NCBI RefSeq assembly: GCF_040802235.1
Contig: NC_133161.1
Span: 144,947,121 to 145,011,120, forward strand
DNA from: Manis javanica
Taxonomy: Eukaryota; Chordata; Mammalia; Pholidota; Manidae
DNA: 64,000 nucleotides
Reading direction: 5' to 3'
In this document: positions 32,230-44,999 of the stretch, in pieces
Layout: every line of letters starts with the position of its first letter
How positions within the stretch are numbered: position 1 is the stretch's first letter
The notes under the pieces: model-generated
Database searches by the model: none
What the model saw: only the letters and a program-made list of their open reading frames with translations
Told to the model about the DNA's origin: nothing
Program-made: the position numbers and the translations under genes

Positions 32230-35020
32230 CAATTAGGAACATGCCAGTTGGGGCAGGGAGGAGGACTTCTGCCTTCCACTTCCCACCAGGATGAAGTAAC
32301 AAGCACCAGATCTACTCCCTTGCCAGAAATAACCAATGAGGGACAATATGTGAAGAAACAGTTTTCAATGACTGGACACCAGGTGATGAAAAGCAGTGAA
32401 ACCTGAAGATGGGAAAGAAGAGATGAACCCTGTGACTATGATTGCCCAGGTTACTGCTGTGATAGAGTTTCTCAGCCTTGAATACAGGAGGGGAATGGAA
32501 CCCAAGTGGAGCCCAGCACAAAACCTGAATGGAGGAAACAGAGTTGAGACTCTGAGAAGACCAAGTGGATAGAGTTTGCAGAACAGAGTACCTGAGGGGT
32601 GAAAACCACAAGGAAAAAGAACTCCAGAGATGTGCAGAGGGTCCCCCTTGAGTATTTGAATACTGATCAGCCCAAGCCTATGTGGAAACTACCTGAAGCT
32701 GGAGAAAGAACCACCCAGAAGAATGAGGGGTAACAATGTCCAGCACTCCTACGGGACTGGATAGAGTGCCTGTGCTCGTCAGGCAGACTGGGAAGCCTCG
32801 TGATTCACGGGCGCGGGACAACACTTGGAAAGGTCTTGCGTTAAAGGGGGGAATAATTAGGCTTACAGTGAACACTGAGACAGTCCCACCTAACAAATCT
32901 TAAAAAGCAAGAACCAAAAGAATCAAATTCTTCCCAAGTAACTGCACCCTGGAATGAATTTCAAAAATACTTACAGGGATATAAAACCCCAGAACCTAAC
33001 AATGTAAAACTCATAATATTTGGCTGCTGATTTAAAAACAAGTAAGCATGCAAAGAAGCAGGAAACTGTGACCCATGATGAAGAGAATAATCAATCAGAA
33101 GTGACCCAGATATTACAATTAGCACCCAAGGACATTAAAACAATTATACCTGTGTCCCAGATAATTCAAAAGTTAAGTATAGAGATAGAAGATTTAAGCA
33201 AAACAAACAAAAACCTCCAACTTCTAGAGATGAAAACTACTATGTCTAAGATGAAAAATATACTGGAGGGGATTGATAGCAGATTAGACCGCAGAAGAAA
33301 AGATGAATGAACTTAAAGACAGCAATAGAAACTAACCAAAATTAAAAAAAAATTTTTTTAATGAACAGACTATCAGTGAGCTTTAGGACAATTTTAGGTG
33401 GCCTAAATATCCATGTAATAGGTGTCCTCAAAGTGAGGAGGAAAGGATGACAAAAATTTTTGAGGAGATAATGGCCCCAAATTTTTTAATTTGATTAAAA
33501 CTATAAACCCCTAGATCCAAGCAGGTCAGTGAACCCCCAAGCACAAGAAATATGACAACTACAAAGTACATCATAAATAATCAAATTGTGTAATCAAGGA
33601 ACATCAAACCAGTGATAAAGAGAAATTTTTTAAAGCAGATAAAGACACATGTACAGAGGAACAAAGAAAAATGAGAGTAGATTTCTCATGAGAATTCAAG
33701 GAAGAAGAGCCTATGGCAACACCTGTAAAGCACTGGAAGAAAGCGACTGTCAACCTGGAATCCTATAACCATGAAAATACATTTAAAAAATAAAGGCTGA
33801 ATAAATTTTCAGACATACAAAAGCTGAAAGAATTCATCATCGTCAGACCTATGCTGTAAGAAATGTTCAAGGAAAAGCCAAAATGAAATCACATGAAAAT
33901 ACGGATCTACAGAAAGGAAATAAAATTCACTGGAAATGGTAATTACATGGGTAAACATATAAGATATTTTTATTATTATTTTAATACTTTAAAAAGATAA
34001 TTGCTTAAAAATAATAAAATTTATTGTGGGATTTATAAATATATATGTCAATGATAGAAAGTCAGGAGGGAGGAAATAGAAGCCTATTATTGTTCTTATT
34101 CTATACTTAGTGTATAATAGCACTTGAAAATAGACTGTGGTAAGTTAATGGTGCATGTCAACATGAAAGCAACCACTTAAATAACAACAAAAAGAGCTAT
34201 AGTAAGCCAAAAAAGGAAATAAAATGGAATCATAAAAAAGACTCAGTTCATCTCAAAGTAGGCTGCAAATAAGAAAAACAGGAACAAAAGAACAGATGGG
34301 ACAATAGAAAACACAAGGCAAGGTGACAGACATAGATTTAACCGTATCAATAATCCATTAAGTGTGATACTACTACACATCCAAAACAATGACAGTATTG
34401 GCCAGGATGTCGGGGAACTGGAACTCTGCTAAGCTGCTATGAAGTTGTACAACCACTTTGGAAAATGGCCTGGCAATTTCTTAAAAACTTAAAATGTACA
34501 TCTGCTGTATGACCCGGCCATTCCACTCTCACGTATTTACTCAAGGAAAACAAAAGTGTATCCAGATAAAGTTTTGTACGTGAATGTTCACAGCAGCTTT
34601 ATTTGTGATAGCCAGAAAGTAGACACAACCCAAATATCCACCAACATGTCAGTAGATAGACAAGTGGTGGTATATCCATGCAACAGAATGTCAGCACTAA
34701 AAAGGAATGAACTATTGATACACAAAACAATGTGGATGAATCTCAAAATAGCTGCGATGAATGAAAGTTAAAAGAGTACATGCTGTATGATTCCACATAA
34801 AAAGTAAAATTCTGGGATCAAACTATCTTATAGGGACAAGAATCTGCTCAGTGGTTGCCTATCGGGAGAGGTGGCAGGGAGGAGTACATGAGGAAATTCT
34901 GGGAACGACAGATAATTTTCATTATCTTGCAATGAGGGTTTTATATATGTTAAAACATTTAATTGCACACTTTACATATGTGCAGTTTATTGTCAATTAT
35001 ACTTCAGTAAAGCTTTTTTA
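32230..35020 (+). mobile_element. HAL1-like (half-L1) retrotransposon, about 2.8 kb
   Basis: A degenerate ORF1-like region comes first, including the open stretch at 33020-33310 with a coiled-coil-like 'IQKLSIEIEDLSKTNKNLQ'. A short AT-rich middle then leads straight to a LINE 3' end ('cctggcaatttcttaaaaac', 'agcagctttatttgtgatag', 'tgtcaattatacttcagtaa'), with no recognisable ORF2 reverse transcriptase between. That is the HAL1 organisation. It is old and non-functional. Confidence 0.65.
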
Positions 35021-35439
35021 AAAAAAGCCTGCAGGGAGAACCAGAAAGCCTTAAGGGAAGCTTTGAAGGAGTCATGTAGTCACAGGGTACATGCAGCCGA
35101 AGACCAAGACCTGAATCTGGTCATGAGGACTATCAAGTTGCAGCACCGACTTGACCGCTCAGGCCTGCCAGGTGTCTTACAGTGCAGAAGGCAGGGAAGG
35201 CAGGGAAGGCCAGCACTGAGCCATGGGATGGGGCGTGGGGCATGCTTGAACCAGGCTTAAACCTTAACTCTCTCTACTCTTTAAGTGTGGCTGCACATAG
35301 TGACTTCCTTGCAAAGGAAGGATGAACTTATAGTGGAGAAACCTGATAGACATGACCTCAGCCAGGTAGTCAAGGTCAAGATCAACAGTGAAAAGTCATG
35401 TTGATCATATTATACCTTTGACATGATGTGATGAGTATA

Positions 35440-35875
35440 GCCCTTTGTTGTGGTCTTCCTCCCCCACACCCACAACCCCATGAGAAAAACATCAGAATCC
35501 CCAAATTAAGAGACATTCTACAAAATACCTGGCCAAAACTCCTCAAAACTGTCAAGGTCATAAAAAAACAAAAGGAAAGTCTGAGCAACTGTCATGCTCT
35601 TAGGTCCTCTGGGCCTAAGGAAACATCACAACTAAATGTGAAGTCATATCCTGGGAGGGACCCTGGAACAAAAAGGTGTAAAGAAACCTTAAGTATGGAC
35701 TTTAGCTACTAATAATGTATCTATACTGGTTCCTTAATTGTGACCCATATACCATACAAACCTAAGATGTTGATTATAGGGGACCTGGGTGGGGGTGTAT
35801 GGAGACTCTGTACTATCTTTGCAACTTCTCTGTAAATCTAAACCTACTTTAAAATGCAAAGTTTATTTAAGGGAA
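35440..35875 (+). mobile_element. Ancient LINE 3'-end fragment (L1M/L1ME-like)
   Basis: 'gacattctacaaaatacctg', 'tcaaaactgtcaaggtcata' and 'actctgtactatctttgcaa' with 'ctctgtaaatctaaacctac' and an A-rich end are typical of old L1 3' UTRs. Confidence 0.55.
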
Positions 35876-36460
35876 AAAAACAACTGAAAACTAATAAATG
35901 CCTCTCTCTTGGAATTAGGTTGGGGTGGGGATGCTTTCAGAATCTAACCTTATCAGGCCAATAAAATCTGTTAGTGTGTGCAAAAACCAAACAAACCCAT
36001 GAGCCTCCAATTCCCCTAAATGCACCATCTCCCACTTTCCTAACAGCCCCCCAAACAACCCCACCAATCAAGAAGTAAACTTTTCTCTCCATGTAAAAGC
36101 TTTTTCATGGTCATATCTGTAATAGCTAATTGTCTCTCAAGCTGATATGACTCGTCACCTCTAGGCCCGTTATGAGACTTAGACCCCAACATAACTCATT
36201 CAGAGAGGCACAAGGCCTGCTTATGCCCCAAAGAGTTACAAGATGTTGCTGATCTGTATTAACAAGGACCTGGGGGGATGCACATGCAAGCAGATCTCAG
36301 CATGTTAGACTAAAGGGGATGAAGTGTGAGGTTTGATCAAGCCAAATTCAATGAGATGGATTCAGTCACCTAATATTTTGGCTGAAGCAGCCTCAAGCAG
36401 CATTTGGAACTTGCTAAAGAGGCTAATTAAAGCCTGGACTCACTGGTGGCCTACAACCGT
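35876..36460. other. Intergenic, nothing recognised
   Basis: No exon, RNA gene or confidently named repeat is visible; possibly decayed LTR sequence. Confidence 0.35.
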
Positions 36461-36461
36461 G

Positions 36462-36655
36462 GTTCTTAAAAACTTTGAAATGTGGCCACTGGACAAGCAA
36501 TAGCAGCGGTGCCCCAAAAGATGTGAGACATGTAGATTCTCAGACCCCAACACAGTCCTCCTAAATCGGAAGCTATGGGGAGGAGCCGGCAGTTTGTGTT
36601 TGACGAGCCCTTTCGGAGATTGAGAAGCCCATGAAGTTTGAGAACCCTTAGCCTC
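36462..36655. mobile_element. MER5A-like hAT transposon relic
   Basis: 'tggttcttaaaaactttgaa' at the left and 'atgaagtttgagaaccctta' at the right are inverted ends. The centre 'gggaggagccggcagtttgt' and 'tttgacgagccctttcgg' matches MER5A in the opposite orientation to the copy at 31988. Confidence 0.7.
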
Positions 36656-38178
36656 CCATCAATGACGTCAAAATGCTAGGTGTTCTCTGATTTAAGGGGT
36701 AAGGAGAGGAATCCTAAGCTCCAGGAAATGAGTGTGTCAGGAGGGATCTATTATCTGTACCTGCTCAGCCTCGCCTGCCTGCCTCTGGGAGGGTAGAAGA
36801 CACACCTTCACCGAGGCATGAATTGGTGAGGGAACAGCAGCGACCCTTGCAGAATCCCAGGATAGATGCTGGAGAGGATGAGAATGGAGAACACAGGTTC
36901 CCTGGGAATAATGAAGACTGAGTGACAAGGGCCAGCTGCTTGACCATCAGAATCAAGGAACTCTGAGCTTAAGCAGTGTGAGAATCTCAATCTCAAATAG
37001 AACCAGAGGATATAAAATAGAGATTCTCACGCATGTGACCTCAAGAAGACAAAACTTAAGGACCAAGAGACTGATTTCCTATAAATGCCTGACTGACAGA
37101 AAATGGAGAGTGTTGGAATTTTCTTGGACGATGGGAGGCTGATCAGAGGTTGTCTCATATCAGCCTTGGGAAGTTTTGCCAGAGGAGGGACCAGGAGGTG
37201 ACCCAGATGGAGGTGGTCTCACAAAGTGAGCTGAATCGAGCTATTTGTGTGTGAAAGGACTGATTTTGTCTGCACAGAAAATTTTTCTCCATTTAAACCA
37301 GACCCTCTTTACATCCCCTGCCCCATAAATGCAGTCTACCCCAAACCCTCAATGGACCCTTCTGTAGCTTCCTGCGGTTCGCTTGTCCCAAGCTGCGATG
37401 CCTCTGCTATTCCCAGATACATTCATCGTGAGGTTGCCTCCGTTTACCTCTTTCTGTAGGTCAGCAGTGGTCATCGGTTGTTTAGAACCAGGTGGATCCG
37501 TGGCCATGGCTAGATTATCTCAGGGTGTCTACGAGACACTGCACTCTTCTGAAGCGCTGCCTGCGTACACCTACAGCCTTGTGACCAGCTAATGGAGGAG
37601 GACTGTGCCGTAAAGGTCAATTCCAACAGGCCTGGAACTGCCCTGTGCTGTTTAGTTAAAGTATTTGCATGGTGCTGACCCCTTGGTCAAGGCATAAAAC
37701 GTCATGGCTAATAGTGTTGCTTTGTAACTGTGGCTCCGACCACTTTCGGGGAGATTTGTGTCTGTTGTCAGCACTGTTAATTGATTACAGTGAGATTCGT
37801 GCTTGGCCCCTGGTCTCACTGAGACCCCTGGAAGGCTCTGACTTGATGGGATGGTGGAATTACCTGTTGAGAGACATCAGCCTGCAAGATTGTGATGCTG
37901 TCCTACCTGTGGCCAATATATGGTGCCATCTCCCCTTTAAGTCCAAGAACCAAGGGGGCAGAGCAGAGAATGTCTTCTTTCACTATTACTCCTAATAACC
38001 CACTAGAAAAATTCTTGCTTCCTATCTACCCACAACCTTGGGATGGATGGTGAGTTGGAAGTCCTGGTACCCAGAGAAGAAAAGCTGTTACTAATGAATC
38101 AGAAGCTGAAAACACCCCTGCTTACTTGCAAGTCCAACTACCACTGAAACAAAGCGCAAAGAAAGGGGTTACATGGCG
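36656..38178. other. Intergenic, nothing confidently recognised
   Basis: Several short frames (for example 37669-37995) are open, but none shows a family signature. Parts may be LTR remains. Confidence 0.35.
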
Positions 38179-39073
38179 CCGGAGTGACTGATCCCGGCTA
38201 CCCGGGTGAGCTGGGTGCTGCTCCTGATGCCGGAGTGACTGATCCCGGCTACCCGGGTGAGCTGGGTGCTGCTCCTGATGCTACCCGGGTGAGCTGGGTG
38301 CTGCTCCTGATGCCGGAGTGACTGATCCCGGCTACCCGGGTGAGCTGGGTGCTGCTCCTGATGCTACCCGGGTGAGCTGGGGGTGCTGCTCCTGATGCTA
38401 CCCGGGTGAGCTGGGGGTGCTGCTCCTGATGCCGGAGTGACTGATCCCGGCTACCCGGGTGAGCTGGGGGTGCTGCTCCTGATGCTACCCGGGTGAGCTG
38501 GGTGCTGCTCCTGATGCCGGAGTGACTGATCCCGGCTACCCGGGTGAGCTGGGTGCTGCTCCTGATGCTACCCGGGTGAGCTGGGTGCTGCTCCTGATGC
38601 TACCCGGGTGAGCTGGGTGCTGCTCCTGATGCTACCCGGGTGAGCTGGGGGTGCTGCTCCTGATGCCGGAGTGACTGATCCCGGCTACCCGGGTGAGCTG
38701 GGGTGCTGCTCCTGATGCTACCCGGGTGAGCTGGGGTGCTGCTCCTGATGCTACCCGGGTGAGCTGGGGGTGCTGCTCCTGATGCCGGAGTGACTGATCC
38801 CGGCTACCCGGGTGAGCTGGGTGCTGCTCCTGATGCCGGAGTGACTGATCCCGGCTACCCGGGTGAGCTGGGGGTGCTGCTCCTGATGCCGGAGTGACTG
38901 ATCCCGGCTACCCGGGTGAGCTGGGTGCTGCTCCTGATGCCGGAGTGACTGATCCCGGCTACCCAGGTGAGCTGGGTGCTGCTCCTGATGCTACCCGGGT
39001 GAGCTGGGGGTGCTGCTCCTGATGCCGGAGTGACTGATCCCGGCTACCCGGGTGAGCTGGGTGCTGCTCCTGA
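38179..39073. repeat. GC-rich minisatellite (VNTR) built from a 51-bp and a 32-bp unit
   Basis: The 32-bp short unit is ctacccgggtgagctggg followed by tgctgctcctgatg. The 51-bp long unit is the same with a 19-bp prefix, ccggagtgactgatcccgg. By eye there are 11 long and 10 short units in the order LLSLSSLSLSSSLSSLLLLSL. Some copies have 1-2 extra G (ctgggg or ctggggg) and one has ccca for cccg. The array is 895 bp and copies are over 95% identical. The prefix is a partial palindrome. Assembly copy number may be unreliable. Confidence 0.95.
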
Positions 39074-39960
39074 ATGGTGTCAGAATGGAGGGGCATCACC
39101 TGGGCATCTCTTTGTCCAGTCACCCTGGTCAATGGAGAACTGTGGCAACCCCAAAAATAAGGCAACCAAAGACTCCGATTCTGCAAGAACGAAGATTCAG
39201 GTCACCCCACTAGGTAAAACCCTTTCCAGAAAGGCGCTGGCTGAGGTCCAGGAGAGCAGAGAATGGAAGGTATGAGAAAGCAGCTGGGGTTACCCTGGCC
39301 TTGGGGCAGCTATAGTGCTGGGACTGTAGCAGCCATATTTGAAGAACCGTAATTGTTTCTTTTTCTCCGTTACTGTATCTAAGGGACGCTAGTGATCTCA
39401 GCTGGGAGTCTGACCACGTAACATTATCCCAGGCTGATACGACAGCCGGCGGGACTTTCTGGGGCCCTGCTTTGGTGAGACAAGCTCTTCACCTGACAGA
39501 AGACTAGAGCGGATGCTGAGGGGCCAGATGTGTGGCCTGTGCCATTTTTCTTTTGTGTATCCCTGCAGATCCCCCAGGCCACCACCTTCTCCACTCTGCC
39601 CTCTGCCCAGGAGGCTGACCTGCGCTGTCCACATCCTGTGCTTTCTGTGTCCTGGCTTGGCCCACAGGAGGCGGGAGAGGAAGGACGGTGAGGTCCGCTC
39701 ATTTATTTCCTCCTGTGAGCTGGCTGTGCCCCTCAGCCAATGATTCTTGCTCTCTCACTGTGGCCTTGCAGGGTACTTCTCTCCCTGAGGGCCAGTGCCC
39801 CCACCACCCCTTCCCCTTTGAGCCTCGCCATGGCAGTGCTTGGCTGCTACTCAGCTTGGGTTGCTGCGCTGGCCCTTGTGGTTCCCACCCATATCTTTTT
39901 CATAAATAAACCCTCCTCAAGTTACCCTATTTGGAATGCATCATCTGTATCCTGATGGGA
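39074..39960 (+). mobile_element. Probable LTR or ERV 3' fragment
   Basis: The stretch ends with 'ataaataaaccctcctcaag' and 'tttggaatgcatcatctg' / 'atcctgatgggacacc', the pattern of an LTR R-U5 with a polyadenylation signal near 39903. Family not assigned. Confidence 0.4.
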
Positions 39961-40124
39961 CACCAAAGATTTTATAAAATGTCGATTTTATGCCAAAATT
40001 ACTCTGGGAACAGTTTCATATTTGAATTTCAACTTCTGGTGTCCTGGTTTTTCCTGCCCTTAAACGAGAGCTGTTTTGAGCCCCCTGGAGTGTCTTTCCC
40101 ACAGCAGACAAGAGGCGAAGTGAC

Positions 40125-40180
40125 GCAATGTAATCACCTAGCGCAGTGCCTGGCGCAGACAATAAATGCTAGAAGATTCC
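40125..40180. repeat. MIR 3' fragment
   Basis: 'cctagcgcagtgcctggcgc' followed by 'agacaataaatgct' is the MIR 3' end. Confidence 0.6.
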
Positions 40181-41029
40181 CTCCCCAGTCCCGGTGCCTA
40201 TCACCCTCCATGAGGCTGGTGGAGTTTGGCATCCTTTGTGTTAGCAATTTGAGGAGGGAGGAGTTAAACTAGAGAACTTGTGCCCAAAATGACTATTTTA
40301 TTGCAAGCCTGATCAATTCATAAATTTTAATACACTTGCAAAAGGCAAAAAGGGAAAATACCTGATTTAATACATTTGGTAACAAATAAAGCTGAACTCT
40401 TGGTCGGGCAAGTCACGGCGAGCATCAGCCAATTCCCCGCCAAGTTAATGACTCCAAGCCCCGGGGCCCCTGGGGTCCTTCCACTGCCCCGCCCTAACTT
40501 TATATTCATAATTTGATTTTTTTTCTTTAAGAGGGCTGCCCAAATTGTTTAATGATGATGAATTGGAATTAGCAGACCTGAAATGCTGGGTGACGATATG
40601 CACAATAGAGGGGTGATTAAAGTTAAGGTTTCCCAGTGGCCTTCCTCCTTGGGGGACAGTGGAGTTTCTGATTAACTTTAAAGTCAGCATGCATGTGAAA
40701 AAGTATAGCTTGATAAGCCCTAGAAAATAGGAATGAAATCTGTAATTTCCAAGAAAACAAAGGAATGAATAAAACAAGAAAACATAATCAAAAGGGCTCA
40801 ATAAATTTCATAGGAGTAAGAAACCAGAGAAAGGAAACAAACCCCGCACCAAAATAAGATGGTAAAAATAAGACCAAATAACAATAAAGCTGTAAGTAAA
40901 AAAACTCTGATTCTCAGATTAGGCCCATGTCTTAACAGGGCTAAACCTCAGGAACAGACCATCAGGAAAGATTTTAAAAAGGAGCAAACTGCCAAGTGAT
41001 ACAGTACAATATTCAGTACATAAGCTTTT

Positions 41030-41645
41030 AAAGCACACAGAGCAATCTGGTGGCTCCTCAAAAAATTAAACCTAGAATTACCCTATGACCTAGCAATTCC
41101 ACTTCTGGGTACAAGCCCCAAAGAATTGAAAGCAAGTGCTTGTACGGATATTTGCACACCTGTGTTCCCAGCAGCATTATTCACAATAGTCAAAAGGCAG
41201 AAACAACACAAGTATCCAGCAACAGACAAATGGGTAAGTGAAATGAGGCAAATCCATACAATGGAATATTATTCAGCCTTTAAAAGGAAGGAAATTGTGA
41301 CACATGAGATGGCATAGATAAAACTTAAAGACACTATGCTAAGTGGCATAAGGCAGACACCAAAGGACAAATATTGTATAATTTCACTTATATGAAGAAA
41401 TATAAATTCATAGAGACAGAAAGTAGTATGGTGGTTGCCAGAGGCTGTGGGAGGAAGGGAATGGGGGGTTATAACAAATGGACACAGAGTTTCAGTTTTG
41501 GAAGAAGAGAAAGTTCTGGAGATGGATGGTGGTGACGGTTGTGCATCAGTGCGAATGTAACTTAATGCCACTGAACCACACACTTAAAAGTGGTGATAAT
41601 AGTAAACTTTATATTATGCATATATCACCACAATAGAAAAAGAAC
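41030..41645 (+). mobile_element. Ancient L1M 3' end
   Basis: Reading on the plus strand: 'acctagcaattccacttctg', 'agcagcattattcacaatag', 'atggaatattattcagcctt', 'gtggttgccagaggctgtgg' and 'ccactgaaccacacacttaa'. The ORF2 C-terminal tail is broken by stops. Confidence 0.8.
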
Positions 41646-42836
41646 ACGCAGAGCAATACTGCATGTAGTGTGTAGACATACACAGCAAAACTGTAAAGAT
41701 GCATGGGAATAGGAACTGCAGATTTGGGAGGGCAGCTACCCCAGAGAGGGGCAGCAATGCGAGGGCAGACAGCATGTGTCAGCCGGACCTGTTCTAAAGG
41801 CAGACTCTGAACAAAATAGGACAAAGCTAGGGGGTAGGCGTACTTACGTTTCTTATCGTCACACTCTGAACTTTTCAATAAGCTTTGACTTTTCCTGATC
41901 AGAAGAAACAAGACAGTCTGTGAGCCGGGTAGGCAGCAGACCTCAGGTTTGGGGACTGGTCTCTGAGGCACTCCCCTCCTCATGCCGCCTGAGCAGACGC
42001 CACTCATTGGCCGAGTCTGGAGCACAGCCTGGAAGTCGGGACGTCTGAAGGTCCTTCCTCCCGCCCTCTGCAGGCTGAGCAAACCCCATCCTTCTCGCAG
42101 GAGCCCCCAGGAGTGGGGGGCAGAGAAGCTGCCCGACGAATCTCAGCTCCACCCAGTCCTGGGCGGCGCCCTGGTGTAGGCTGCCTTCCCGGGGAAAAGC
42201 CCTCTTTCCAGCCGGCCGGCCCCGCTGGGCTGGCCTCGCTGCAGGCGGGCTTGCAGGGCCTTCGCTCCAGCATGTCCGGCAGTCCGGGGTTGGTTTCCGT
42301 ACTAACAGAGCTGTGGGGAAGGCGGTGGACGTTTGTGCTCAGCGTCACCCGCCAAGGCCCCTCCTGTCCCGTGAGGAATGACAAGAACCCCCGTGCCACC
42401 CGGCTCTGAGGCGGACGTGCTCGCTACCAGCGGGTCCCCGCATCTCTGCCAAGGGTGCGCGTTTCCCTGCCTTGCTCTGAGCACCCGGGCGGGTGGCTGG
42501 GCCAAGAGGCCTGTCCGGGCTCCATCCTCGCAGCACAGTCCTGTCTGTTGCCCTGAGGCTGCTCATTGCTGGGAGTGATACTCAGGTGGGTGCCCACTCC
42601 CCACCGCAGGCTGCAGGGTTGTGTCATACACCGTTCAGGGCATGCGGGGAGCTGAGGGAGCGCCTCGGGGTGGGTGGTGGACCAGGAGGTACCTTCACCA
42701 CCCCCAGTCCCTGACCCTGGGAATGTTGTCAGCTGTGTGACATGAGGCCTGCAGGGAACTGTCCTTGTCGGGCCCTTCGGCTGCTGGAGTGGAGTTCCCT
42801 GGGGTGTCTCTACCCAGTCACCAAACAGGAGCTCCT
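41646..42836. other. Intergenic, GC-rich with CpGs (42000-42550), no gene recognised
   Basis: GC content rises sharply against the flanks and CpG dinucleotides are fairly frequent (ggcggcgcc, ccggccggcc, cgggcgggtggc). Open frames on both strands look like composition effects. It could be a small CpG-rich regulatory region, but I see no promoter motif or exon. Confidence 0.3.
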
Positions 42837-43000
42837 AGAGGCTCACCATGTGCGGGCCTACAGCACCTCATCTCTGCGGCTTGTAACATCCCTCCAAAAG
42901 AGAGACTGTCCCCGCTTCACAAATGAAGAAACCGAGGCTCACAGAGGTCCCATGACTTGCCTACACTCGTGGACACCCAATGAGGCAGAGTCAGGGTCAG
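42837..43000. repeat. MIR SINE relic
   Basis: 'gcttcacaaatgaagaaacc' and 'gaggctcacagaggtcccat' followed by 'gacttgcc' are the MIR core. Confidence 0.65.
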
Positions 43001-43659
43001 CGTCTCTGAGACCCCCCACTCAGAGGGAGCTAGTCCAGAATGGGATGGAGTCCGCGGGGTGCCCGCACCGCCGCCCCGCGCCTACAGCAGGGTGAGAAAG
43101 TGAGACCAGGTGGCAGCTGGTGCCGTGTGCAGCAGGGGGGCTGTCATGGCACAGACCAGCTTATATTTGTTTTTTTTAAGACTACTTCTCACCACAATAG
43201 AAACTGCTTTATCTGCAGGTGTGCAGCTATTCTAAGAGAAAGAAGGGCACGCGGCTTCGTGGTAGCTGCACAGATCAGTCACCCCCGCCTGCCAGCTCAG
43301 CCCCCACTGGCGATGCAGATGCTTCTCCCTCCCTCCACTGGGTCAGGCCAGGCAGGCTGAGAGACTCTTAAAATCTCAGATGATTTTATTGTGAACTGCA
43401 GCACAATACAGTGCATAAAACACGAGTGGCAGTTTAATAGATCGCTGTAAAGCAAACACCTTGTAATTGAGTCACGAAGTGGTACTTCCCTGCCAGTCGG
43501 AGGGCATCCCGGCCTCACTGCCTGAGGAGCTTCTGGGACAGTTTGCACGAGCTTGGGTGAGAAGCCTGGGGGTTGGAGCTGATTTCCGCACAGCAGGGCT
43601 GGGAGGGAGATGGGTGGTGCACCTGTTCAGCATCACCTGATGCATGGATCTGGATAGAT

Positions 43660-43773
43660 GATAGGTGATGGAGGGATGATAAATTAGATAGGTAGGTAGG
43701 TAGATAGATGATGATAGATAGATAGATGATAGATGATAGATTGACAGATATAGATTGATAGATGATAGATAGG

Positions 43774-43822
<49 letters not shown>

Positions 43823-44038
43823 GATAGATAGGTAGATAGATGATGGATAGATAGATGATAGATAGATGATAGATAGATATAGATAGATGGATTAGATTAG
43901 ATAGGTAGGTAGGTAGATAGATGATGATAGATAGATGATAGATGATAGATTGACAGATATAGATAGATGATAGATGATAGATAGATATAGATAGATAGAT
44001 GATAGATAGATGATAGATATAGAAGAAGATAGATAGAT

Positions 44039-44097
<59 letters not shown>

Positions 44098-44425
44098 GAT
44101 AGATAGGTAGATAGATAGATGATGGATAGATGATAGATAGATATAGATAGATAGATGGATTAGATTAGATAGGTAGGTAGGTAGATAGATGATGATAGAT
44201 GATAGATGATAGATTGACAGATATAGATAGATGATAGATGATAGAAAGATGATAGATGATAGATATAGATAGATGATAGATACATGATAGATATAGTAGA
44301 TAGATGATAGATGATAGATATAGATGATTGATAGATGATTGATAGATAGATGATAAATAGATAAACAGAGATAGCTAAATAGATAGATAGATAGATATAG
44401 ACAGATAGATAGACTATAGATGGAG
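43660..44425. repeat. GATA/GATGATA tetranucleotide array with internal higher-order repeats
   Basis: About 0.75 kb of (GATA)n is mixed with GGTA, GATG and ATAGATTGACAG interruptions. The module ggtaggtaggtag followed by atagattgacagatatagat occurs three times (from 43691, 43904 and 44172), so the array grew by block duplication as well as slippage. A long minus-strand reading frame over it (43897-44481, Ser-Ile-Tyr-Leu) is not a gene. Confidence 0.95.
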
Positions 44426-44569
44426 ATGATAGATCTGCTGGTCACACCTAGAGCTGGGTGGATATCAGGGCGGCAGGCCACTGCACAGTGTTACTGGGAC
44501 ATTAGAACGTGGCTGGACGGGTCATGGGAATGAAGGGAAATGTACTGACCAGAAGGCCTCAGGAAAAGG

Positions 44570-44990
44570 ACCTGTTAGAGACTCCATTCAGCCAAATATG
44601 ACAGAAACCTGAAAACCAGTGGCTTGAACAGCTCAGGGGTTTGTTTTTCACATATAATGGGAGCCCAGGGCTGTTGTGACCCAGAGGTGCCGGTGGGGAG
44701 CCAGTCTCTCCCTCTTTCTGCCCTGCCACCTTCAGAGTGTTTTGATTCATTGCCTTGTGATTGCAAGGTGGCTTCTGCTGTTCCACACACTCCATCTGTG
44801 CTCAAGGCAGGAAGGAGGTGAAAGGCAAGGGGCAAAGGACAGAGAGCTGAGTCTCGCCCCCTTCAAGGAGCTTCTTCCAGGACTTCCCCTTACATCTCAT
44901 TTATCAGAATGGGGTCCTGGCCACCCCTAACTGAGGGGAGGTGGGAACTCAACTTTTTTGAGGCTAGTCACATTGCTATCCTGAGGAAAG
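44570..44990. repeat. Ancient interspersed repeat, family not assigned
   Basis: 'cagtggcttgaacagctcag', 'tttgtttttcacatataatg', 'gcttcttccaggacttcccc' and 'cttacatctcatttatcaga' match a common old mammalian repeat layout that I cannot name with confidence. Confidence 0.4.
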
Positions 44991-44999
44991 ACACTGAGA

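Noticed and set aside
37669-37995. 108-codon open frame in intergenic DNA
   Set aside because: No recognisable domain, no splice context and no coding-like neighbours; likely chance.
38179-39073. CRISPR-like array
   Set aside because: Units are tandem without distinct spacers, and the genome is mammalian. It is a minisatellite.
41609-42627. Cluster of overlapping open frames on both strands at 41.6-42.6 kb
   Set aside because: The region is GC-rich, which lowers stop frequency. None of the translations resembles a known protein.
43897-44481. 194-codon minus-strand frame rich in Ser, Ile, Tyr and Leu
   Set aside because: It is the translation of the GATA repeat; the frame stays open because the 4-bp unit rarely makes a stop. 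Not a gene.
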